A stretch of 5,403 nucleotides of DNA from assembly GCA_025054905.1 (NCBI GenBank), contig JANWZF010000247.1:1-5403 (forward strand), in the 5' to 3' direction. Position numbers and translations under genes: made by a program. Positions 1-5,403 of this stretch are shown here, piece after piece; positions within the stretch are counted from its first letter, which is position 1; every line of letters begins with the position of its first letter. The notes below the pieces were generated by a model, which did not search any database, was not told the origin of the DNA, and was given only the letters and a program-made list of their open reading frames with translations. This DNA is from Tepidimonas sp. GTDB taxonomy: Bacteria > Pseudomonadota > Gammaproteobacteria > Burkholderiales > Burkholderiaceae_C.

Positions 1-558
1 CTGTATGTGGTGCTGGTGCCGTTGCTGCTGGCGCTGGGGGGACGGCGGGTGCCACCGGCGGTGTGGCTGGCGGTGACGCTGGCGGCCGCGGGGCTGTACT
101 TTTTGAGCGTCAAGCCCGATGCCACCATCGCCCCCGGTGACTGGCTGCAACTTGGTAGCGCATTCATTTGGGCAGTCCATGTCCTGCTGGTGGGACGCTA
201 CGCGCGCCGTCACGATGCGCTGCGCCTGTCGGTGGTGCAATATCTGGTGGCAGCGCTGCTGTCATGGGTGGTGGGGTGGGCACGCACCGAGCCGATGGGC
301 CCCTCGGCGCTGCTGGAGGCTGCGGGTGCCATCGCCTGGGGCGGCATCCTGTCGATCGGGGTCGCCTACACGCTGCAAGTGGTGGCCCAGCGCCACGCCC
401 ACCCCACGCACGCGGCCATCATTTACAGCAGCGAGGGCGTGTTTGCCGCGCTGGGCGGTTGGTGGGTGCTGGGGGAGGCCCTGGGCTGGCGCGGCTGGGG
501 CGGGGCAGCCCTGATCGTGGCGGGCATGCTGGTGGCGCAGCTCGGACGCAGGGATTGA
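1..558 (+). CDS. EamA/DMT-family membrane transporter, C-terminal part (5' end outside window)
   Basis: This is the last 185 residues of an inner-membrane permease of the drug/metabolite transporter (DMT) superfamily, EamA type. The frame is open from base 1, so the gene starts upstream of the window, and the early GTG codons need not be the start. About seven hydrophobic segments are visible, at roughly residues 1-13, 20-37, 46-66, 74-92, 105-128, 134-156 and 160-180. This fits segments 4-10 of the usual ten-helix, roughly 290-300-residue protein. The C-terminal EamA repeat is recognisable from AFIWAVHVLLVGRYARR (about 53-69), VAYTLQVVAQRHAHPTHAA (about 121-139) and the family-typical stretch SSEGVFAALGGWWVLGEAL (about 142-160), which has the small-residue and Glu-Gly pattern before the last helix. 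EamA proteins export or import amino acids and metabolites, but the substrate cannot be read from this sequence. It lies 96 bases upstream of prfB and need not share its transcript. Confidence 0.85.
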   Translation: MYVVLVPLLLALGGRRVPPAVWLAVTLAAAGLYFLSVKPDATIAPGDWLQLGSAFIWAVHVLLVGRYARRHDALRLSVVQYLVAALLSWVVGWARTEPMGPSALLEAAGAIAWGGILSIGVAYTLQVVAQRHAHPTHAAIIYSSEGVFAALGGWWVLGEALGWRGWGGAALIVAGMLVAQLGRRD

Positions 559-654
559 GGACAGCCCCCTCGCCAACGGCCTGCACCGCGCGGCCATCCA
601 TGAGAAAATGACAGGTTGGTCGCACAAAACGCTGAACCCGACTTGAATCCCACC
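559..654 (+). other. Intergenic region upstream of prfB
   Basis: This 96-base gap lies between the transporter stop and the prfB start. I see no hairpin followed by a T-run and no convincing -35/-10 pair. The only structure noted is a tiny reading frame: ATG at 608, 12 codons, TGA at 644-646, ending 8 bases before the prfB ATG. Its ATG overlaps the TGA (609-611) of an even shorter frame that begins at 600. No purine-rich ribosome-binding sequence lies directly before the prfB ATG (635-654 reads AACCCGACTTGAATCCCACC). The prfB promoter may be here or further upstream, but it cannot be placed from the sequence. Confidence 0.4.
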
Positions 655-1759
655 ATGGAAGCCGAACGCCTCAACGCCCTCGCCCACCGCCTGCAGGACC
701 TGACGCAGCGCGTCGCCGATCTACGGAGGTTTCTTTGACTACGACGCCAAGGCGCTGAAGCTGTCGGAGGTCAACGCCGCGCTGGAGGATCCGGGTGTCT
801 GGAACGACCCCAAGCGCGCGCAGGAGCTGGCCAAAGAAAAGAAGTCGCTCGAGGACGTGGTGCTGGTGTTGGACCGGCTGGCGCAGGAGCTGGCTGACAA
901 CACCGAGCTGTTCGACATGTCGCGCGCCGAAGGCGACGATGCGGGCCTGGAGACCATCGAGGCCGACGTGGCACGCATCGCCCCGGAGGTGGAAAAACTT
1001 GAATTCCGCCGCATGTTCAACAACCCGGCGGACCCCAACAACTGCTTCATCGACATCCAGGCCGGCGCCGGCGGCACCGAAGCATGCGACTGGGCGCAGA
1101 TGCTGCTGCGCCAATACCTGCGCTACGCCGAGCGCAAGGGTTTCAAGGCCACGGTCGAAGACGAGCAACCCGGCGACACCGCCGGCATCAAGAGCGCCAC
1201 GATCAAGGTCGAGGGGGACTACGCCTTCGGGCTGCTGCGCACCGAAACCGGGGTGCACCGGCTGGTGCGCAAGTCGCCGTTTGATTCCTCGGGTGGGCGC
1301 CACACCTCGTTTGCCTCGGTGTTCGTCTACCCGGAAATCGACGACTCGATCGAGGTGGAAATCAACCCGGCCGACGTGCGCGTGGACACCTATCGTGCCA
1401 GCGGCGCCGGTGGCCAGCACATCAACAAGACCGACTCGGCGGTGCGTCTGACGCACATTCCCACCGGCATCGTCGTGACCGCGCAGGACAGCCGCAGCCA
1501 GCACTCCAACCGCGACCTGGCCTGGCAGCGCCTGCGCTCCAAGCTGTACGAGCTGGAAATGCGCAAGCGCATGGAAACCCAGCAGCAGCTGGAAGCGACC
1601 AAAACCGATGTCGGCTGGGGCCACCAGATCCGTAGCTACGTGCTCGATCAGAGCCGCATCAAGGACCTGCGCACCAACGTGGAAGTCTCCAACACGCAGA
1701 AGGTGCTGGACGGCGACCTCGACGTGTTCATTGAAGCCTCGCTCAAGCAGGGCGTCTGA
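655..1759 (+). CDS. prfB: Peptide chain release factor 2 (RF2), made by programmed +1 frameshift
   Basis: RF2 enters the ribosomal A site at UGA and UAA stop codons and triggers release of the finished peptide. The gene is join(655..735, 737..1759): 27 codons from ATG 655, an in-frame TGA at 736-738, then a +1 shift that continues as GAC TAC GAC. The product is 367 residues, against 365 in E. coli RF2. A helical N-terminal domain is followed by the UGA-reading tripeptide SPF at residues 207-209, within RKSPFDSSGGRHTSF. The catalytic GGQ is at residues 252-254, within RASGAGGQHINKTDSAVR; its Gln is the usual PrmC methylation target. The C-terminus (RSYVLDQSRIKDLRTNVE, then FIEASLKQGV) is typical RF2. 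ATG 655 is chosen because it gives the family length and the N-terminal QDLTQR...LR pattern before the shift. The nearest upstream in-frame stop is TGA 601-603. No good Shine-Dalgarno precedes it. The residue before SGAGGQ is Ala248, not the Thr246 of E. coli K-12. The frameshift provides autoregulation. pepN follows after 33 bases. Confidence 0.97.
724..739 (+). promoter_or_regulatory. Programmed +1 frameshift site of prfB
   Basis: The frame-zero codons CTA CGG AGG TTT CTT TGA end in an in-frame stop at 736-738, followed by C at 739. An internal Shine-Dalgarno-like GGAGG (725-729) sits three bases before the slippery CTT (733-735), the same spacing as in the E. coli site. From family knowledge, peptidyl-tRNA-Leu on CUU slips to UUU when low RF2 leaves the UGA unread, and translation resumes at GAC (737). 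High RF2 terminates at codon 28 and gives a 27-residue peptide. The site therefore senses RF2 level. The codon before CTT is TTT here, where E. coli has TAT, so the encoded junction is RRFLDYD. Confidence 0.96.
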
Positions 1760-1779
1760 TCCGCCCTGCCCCCTCCACC

Positions 1780-1783
1780 AGGA
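1780..1783 (+). promoter_or_regulatory. Probable ribosome-binding site of pepN
   Basis: AGGA lies 9 bases before ATG 1793 within an otherwise pyrimidine-rich 33-base spacer. It is the only Shine-Dalgarno-like run there and supports the chosen pepN start. Confidence 0.55.
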
Positions 1784-1792
1784 TCCCCACCC

Positions 1793-4456
1793 ATGACCGC
1801 TTTGCGTGAAGGCAGCCCCCGCATCGTGCGCCGCGAAGACTATGCACCACCGGCGTACTGGATCGACACGGTCGACCTGACCTTCGACCTCGATCCGGCC
1901 AAGACGCGCGTGCTCAACCGCATGCGCGTGCGCCGCAACCCCGACGTGCCTGCGCAGCCGTTGCGGCTGGACGGCGAAGAACTCAACCTGGCACGCGTTC
2001 TGGTCAACGGCCAGGGCACCAGTTTCAAGATGGATGGCGGCCAGCTCGTGCTGGAGGCCCTGCCCGAGGGCCACGAGCCCTTCGAGCTGGAGATCTTCAC
2101 CACCTGCGCACCGGAGAAAAACACCCAGCTGATGGGTCTGTACGTCAGTCAGGACACCTTTTTCACGCAGTGCGAGGCCGAGGGTTTTCGCCGCATCACC
2201 TACTTTTTGGACCGGCCCGACGTCATGGCCACCTACACGGTGACGCTGCGCGCCGACAAGAAGCGCTATCCGGTGCTGCTGTCCAACGGCAACCTGGTGG
2301 CCAGCGGCGAGCTGGAGGGCGGCCGTCACTATGCGCAATGGGTCGACCCGCATCGCAAACCCTGCTATCTGTTCGCGCTGGTGGCTGGTGACCTGGTCTG
2401 CCGCAGCCAGCCCATCATCAGCCGCCACGGCACCCAGCACCTGCTGCAGATCTACGTGCGCCGCGCCGACCTGGACAAGACCGAGCACGCGCTGCAATCG
2501 CTGATGGCGGCCATCGCCTGGGACGAGACGCGCTTTGACCTGCCGCTGGACCTGGAGCGCTTCATGATCGTCGCCACCGGCGACTTCAACATGGGCGCGA
2601 TGGAGAACAAGGGTCTCAACATCTTCAACACCAAGTACGTGCTGGCCAATCCGGCCACCGCCACGGACACCGACTACGCCAACATCGAGTCGGTGGTGGC
2701 GCACGAGTACTTCCACAACTGGACCGGCAACCGCGTCACCTGCCGCGACTGGTTCCAGCTGAGCCTGAAGGAAGGCCTGACGGTCTTTCGTGACCAGGAA
2801 TTCAGCATGGACATGGCCGGCAGCCCCTCGGCGCGCGCGGTCAAGCGCATCGAGGACGTGCGCGTGCTGCGCACCGTCCAGTTCCCGGAAGATGCCGGCC
2901 CGATGGCGCACCCGGTGCGCCCCGACCAGTACGCCGAGATCAACAACTTCTACACCGTCACGGTGTACGAAAAGGGCGCCGAAGTCGTGCGCATGATGCA
3001 GACGCTGGTGGGCCGGGAGGGCTTTGCGCGCGGCCTGAAGCTGTACTTCGAGCGTCACGACGGCCAGGCTGTCACCTGCGACGATTTTGCGCAGGCGATG
3101 GCGGATGCCAACCCCGACAGCGACCTGGCCCGGCTGCTACCCCAGTTCAAGCGCTGGTATGCCCAGGCCGGCACGCCGCGCGTGCAGGCGCAAGGGCTCT
3201 ACGATCCGCAGACGCGCACCTACACGCTGACCCTGCGCCAGAGCTGCCCGCCGACTGCGGGCCAGCCGGTCAAGGAACCGTTCGTCATCCCGGTGGCCAT
3301 GGGGCTGCTGGACGCCCAGGGTCAGGCGCTGCCGGGCACCGAGCGCCTGGTGGTGCTGCACGAACCCGAAACCACGGTGGTCTTCGAGGGCCTGGATGCC
3401 GCCCCCGTGCCGTCGCTGCTGCGCGGCTTCAGCGCCCCGGTGATCCTTCAGCACACGCTCAGCGACGATGAGCTGCGCGTGCTGCTGGCGCACGACAGCG
3501 ACCCGTTCAACCGCTGGGAGGCCGGCCAGCAGCTGGCATTGCGCCGCGCACTGGCTGCCGTGCAGGACAGCGGCCCGGTGCATGAGCCGCTCGATGCGGC
3601 GTTTCTCGAGGCCATGCGCACCGTGCTGCGCCACCCGACGCTGGATGCCGCGTTCAAGGAACTGGTGCTGACGCTGCCGGCCGAGACCTACATCGCCGAG
3701 CAGCTGGACGTCGTCGACCCGCAGCGCATCCACGCCGTGCGCGAAGCGATGCGCCAGCAGCTGGCGCACGCCCTGCACGAGGACTGGATCTGGGCTTACG
3801 AGCAGCACAAGGACACCGGCGCCTACCGGCCCGACCCGGCTAGCGCCGGCCGGCGTGCCTTGGCCGGCCTGGCCCTGCACATGCTGTGCCTGGCCGCGCG
3901 CGACAACGGCAACCCGGTCTGGCCCGGCAAGACCTACCAGCGCTTCAAGGACGCCACCAACATGACCGACCGCTACCAGGCGCTCAGCGCGCTGGTGGCC
4001 GCCGGCCATGAGCTGGCTGCGCGTGCGCTGGCGCTGTTCCACGAGCGTTTCCGCAACGAGGAGCTGGTGCTGGACAAGTGGTTCGCGCTGCAGGCGGGCG
4101 CGCCGGACCGAAACGGCGACGCCTTGCCACGCGTGCAGGCCCTGCTGCAGCACCCGGACTTCCACCTGCGCAACCCCAACCGCGCGCGCAGCCTGATCCA
4201 CACCTTCTGCCACGCCAACCCGGCGGGCTTTCACCGCGCCGACGGTGCCGGCTACGCCTTCTGGCGCGACCGGGTGCTGGAAATCGACACCTTCAACCCG
4301 CAAGTGGCCGCGCGGCTGGCGCGCGCGCTGGACCGCTGGAAAAAGCTGGCCGAGCCCTACCGCAGCGCCGCCCAGGCCGCGCTGCAGGCCGTTGCGGCCC
4401 ACGAGCCGCTCAGCACCGATGTGCGCGAAGTCGTCACGCGCGCGCTGGCCGACTGA
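1793..4456 (+). CDS. pepN: Aminopeptidase N, M1-family zinc metallopeptidase
   Basis: This is a cytosolic exopeptidase that removes N-terminal residues from peptides in the last steps of protein turnover. It is 887 residues, against 870 in E. coli PepN, and aligns from the N-terminus (REDYAPPAYWIDTVDLTFDL), so ATG 1793 is well supported. No signal peptide is seen. The N-terminal beta domain covers about 1-200 and contains TQCEAEGFR, with substrate-binding Gln126 and Glu128. The catalytic domain (about 200-455) has the exopeptidase motif GAMEN at 268-272 and zinc ligands H304, H308 and E327 in the HEYFH-x18-E arrangement, with general base E305. The transition-state Tyr392 lies in TVYEKGAE. 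Beta (about 455-560) and helical C-terminal (about 560-887) domains follow, the latter with NPNRARSLI starting at 794. Relative to E. coli there is an insertion of about four residues between E327 and Y392, in FSMDMAGSPSARAVKRI; I believe related bacteria share this form. All key residues are present. It is spaced 33 bases from both prfB and fbp, suggesting co-transcription. Confidence 0.97.
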   Translation: MTALREGSPRIVRREDYAPPAYWIDTVDLTFDLDPAKTRVLNRMRVRRNPDVPAQPLRLDGEELNLARVLVNGQGTSFKMDGGQLVLEALPEGHEPFELEIFTTCAPEKNTQLMGLYVSQDTFFTQCEAEGFRRITYFLDRPDVMATYTVTLRADKKRYPVLLSNGNLVASGELEGGRHYAQWVDPHRKPCYLFALVAGDLVCRSQPIISRHGTQHLLQIYVRRADLDKTEHALQSLMAAIAWDETRFDLPLDLERFMIVATGDFNMGAMENKGLNIFNTKYVLANPATATDTDYANIESVVAHEYFHNWTGNRVTCRDWFQLSLKEGLTVFRDQEFSMDMAGSPSARAVKRIEDVRVLRTVQFPEDAGPMAHPVRPDQYAEINNFYTVTVYEKGAEVVRMMQTLVGREGFARGLKLYFERHDGQAVTCDDFAQAMADANPDSDLARLLPQFKRWYAQAGTPRVQAQGLYDPQTRTYTLTLRQSCPPTAGQPVKEPFVIPVAMGLLDAQGQALPGTERLVVLHEPETTVVFEGLDAAPVPSLLRGFSAPVILQHTLSDDELRVLLAHDSDPFNRWEAGQQLALRRALAAVQDSGPVHEPLDAAFLEAMRTVLRHPTLDAAFKELVLTLPAETYIAEQLDVVDPQRIHAVREAMRQQLAHALHEDWIWAYEQHKDTGAYRPDPASAGRRALAGLALHMLCLAARDNGNPVWPGKTYQRFKDATNMTDRYQALSALVAAGHELAARALALFHERFRNEELVLDKWFALQAGAPDRNGDALPRVQALLQHPDFHLRNPNRARSLIHTFCHANPAGFHRADGAGYAFWRDRVLEIDTFNPQVAARLARALDRWKKLAEPYRSAAQAALQAVAAHEPLSTDVREVVTRALAD

Positions 4457-4476
4457 TCTGCCCTGCCCCTTTCGCC

Positions 4477-4481
4477 CGGAG
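4477..4481 (+). promoter_or_regulatory. Ribosome-binding site of fbp
   Basis: CGGAG lies 8 bases before ATG 4490, a good Shine-Dalgarno match and spacing. It supports ATG 4490 as the start of fbp. Confidence 0.7.
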
Positions 4482-4489
4482 TTGCCGCC

Positions 4490-5403
4490 ATGTCCGAGTC
4501 CCGCATCTCGCTGACCCGCTACCTGATCGAGCAGCAGCGCGTGCACGGCGCCATCACACCGCAGCTGCGGCTGCTGCTGGAGGTGGTCGCGCGCGCCTGC
4601 AAGCGCATCGCCATCGCCGTGGGCAAAGGCGCGCTGGGCGGGGTGCTGGGCTCAGCCGGCACCGAAAACGTCCAGGGCGAGGTGCAGAAAAAACTCGACG
4701 TCATCGCCAACGAGGTGCTGATCGAGGCCAACGAATGGGGCGGGCACCTGGCGGCCATGGCCTCCGAGGAACTCGACGGCATCCATCCGATCCCGAATCG
4801 CTACCCGCAGGGTGAGTACCTGCTGCTGTTCGACCCGCTGGACGGCTCCAGCAACATCGACTGCAACGTCAGCATCGGTACGATCTTTTCGGTGCTGAAG
4901 CGCCAGCACGACGACCCCAGCGTGATTGAACCGGTGACCGAGGCCGACTTCCTGCAGCCGGGCCGCCAGCAGGTCGCGGCCGGCTATTGCATCTATGGTC
5001 CCCAGACCACGCTGGTGCTGACCGTCGGCAACGGCGTGGCGATGTTCACACTGGACCGCGAGCAAGGGGCCTGGGTGCTGACCCAGGATCGCGTGCGCAT
5101 CCCCGAAGACACCAAGGAATTCGCGATCAACATGAGCAACTGGCGGCATTGGGCCCCGCCGGTGCGCCGCTACATCGAAGAGTGCCTGGCCGGCGCGGAA
5201 GGTCCGCGCGGCAAGGACTTCAACATGCGCTGGATCGCCTCGATGGTGGCCGACGTGCACCGCATCCTGAGTCGCGGCGGCATCTTCCTGTACCCCTGGG
5301 ACAAGCGCGAGCCGAACAAGCCCGGCAAGCTGCGCCTGATGTACGAGGCCAATCCGATGGGCTGGATCGTCGAGCAGGCCGGCGGTGCCGCCACCGACGG
5401 GCA
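4490..5403 (+). CDS. fbp: Fructose-1,6-bisphosphatase class I (3' end outside window)
   Basis: This Mg2+-dependent enzyme hydrolyses fructose 1,6-bisphosphate to fructose 6-phosphate and phosphate, the committed step of gluconeogenesis and, in autotrophs, part of the Calvin cycle. It is cytosolic. The frame from ATG 4490 stays open to the right edge: 304 full codons of an expected 330-340, so about 30 residues are missing. In order: an N-terminal helical region (SLTRYLIEQQR), GTENVQGEVQKKLDVIANE, metal-binding Glu93-Glu94 in ASEELDG, and the metal-binding DPLDGSSNID (115-124, with Asp115 and Asp118). Next comes FLQPGRQQVAAGYCIYGPQT, then the family signature GKLRLMYEANPMG (279-291) with substrate-binding Lys280 and metal-binding Glu286. 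EQAGGAATDG at the edge also matches the family. It follows pepN by 33 bases on the same strand with its own ribosome-binding site. No Calvin-cycle neighbour is visible, so a gluconeogenic role is the default reading. Allosteric control by AMP is usual in the class, but the site was not verified here. Confidence 0.96.
   Translation, partial: MSESRISLTRYLIEQQRVHGAITPQLRLLLEVVARACKRIAIAVGKGALGGVLGSAGTENVQGEVQKKLDVIANEVLIEANEWGGHLAAMASEELDGIHPIPNRYPQGEYLLLFDPLDGSSNIDCNVSIGTIFSVLKRQHDDPSVIEPVTEADFLQPGRQQVAAGYCIYGPQTTLVLTVGNGVAMFTLDREQGAWVLTQDRVRIPEDTKEFAINMSNWRHWAPPVRRYIEECLAGAEGPRGKDFNMRWIASMVADVHRILSRGGIFLYPWDKREPNKPGKLRLMYEANPMGWIVEQAGGAATDG

Noticed and set aside
565..598. Possible hairpin or terminator after the transporter gene
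   Set aside because: Only a 4-base GGCC/GGCC pairing around a 10-base loop is visible, with no T-run after it; expected by chance at this GC content.
616..654. A longer prfB start at TTG 616 or TTG 643
   Set aside because: Both are in frame with prfB, but no ribosome-binding site favours them, and ATG 655 already gives the usual RF2 length and N-terminal pattern.
857..1759. A prfB start at GTG 857
   Set aside because: This is an internal Val codon. Conserved RF2 sequence continues upstream through the frameshift site to ATG 655.
671..3058. A 795-residue reading frame on the - strand, antisense to prfB and pepN
   Set aside because: Its codons lie exactly opposite the sense codons, so an antisense stop needs a sense TTA, CTA or TCA codon, all rare in this GC-rich gene set. 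It runs through two real genes and their spacer, and its His/Gln/Val/Ala-rich protein resembles no family. It ends where the sense strand reads TCA at 671-673.
3137..4546. A 469-residue reading frame on the - strand, antisense to pepN and the start of fbp
   Set aside because: It has the same codon-register cause: it ends opposite a sense CTA codon at 3137-3139. It shows no recognisable domain and overlaps fully conserved pepN coding sequence.
4078..4815. A 245-residue + strand frame spanning the pepN-fbp junction
   Set aside because: It is an Arg/Ala/Gly-rich out-of-frame translation of two recognised genes, with no domain and no ribosome-binding site.
4652..5260. A 202-residue reading frame on the - strand within fbp
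   Set aside because: It is in the same antisense register, opposite well-conserved FBPase codons including the DPLDGSS motif; a shadow frame.

Overview
The window is GC-rich, densely coded chromosomal DNA. All recognised genes lie on the + strand and all are housekeeping genes. The protein types (PepN-type M1 aminopeptidase, class I fructose-1,6-bisphosphatase, RF2 with a programmed frameshift) and the strong G/C preference at third codon positions suggest a betaproteobacterium, probably Burkholderiales and perhaps Comamonadaceae-like. That placement comes from remembered family sequences, not from a search.

Layout. Positions 1-558 hold the C-terminal 185 residues of an EamA/DMT-type membrane transporter whose start lies off the left edge. 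A 96-base gap follows, with no convincing terminator or promoter. Positions 655-1759 encode peptide chain release factor 2 (prfB). The gene is split by an in-frame TGA at codon 28, which is bypassed by the classic +1 programmed frameshift (GGAGG, 3 bases, CTT TGA C). Read through, it gives a 367-residue protein with both the SPF and GGQ motifs. After 33 bases comes pepN (1793-4456, 887 residues) with a complete zinc aminopeptidase active site. After another 33 bases comes fbp (4490 to the right edge), whose first 304 codons are visible and which carries the metal-binding and substrate-binding signatures of class I FBPase.

prfB, pepN and fbp share one strand and are separated by two 33-base spacers with no terminator, so they are probably co-transcribed. 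Their functions (translation termination, peptide turnover, gluconeogenesis or the Calvin cycle) are not one pathway, so this looks like a housekeeping operon and not a dedicated system. The two spacers are unexpectedly similar to each other: same length, a shared 16-base start with one mismatch, and the ribosome-binding GGA at the same position. This is the least explained feature here.

I found no mobile element, CRISPR array, RNA gene or defence system. Several very long antisense reading frames are shadows of the sense codon usage. I see no evidence for a previously undescribed system.
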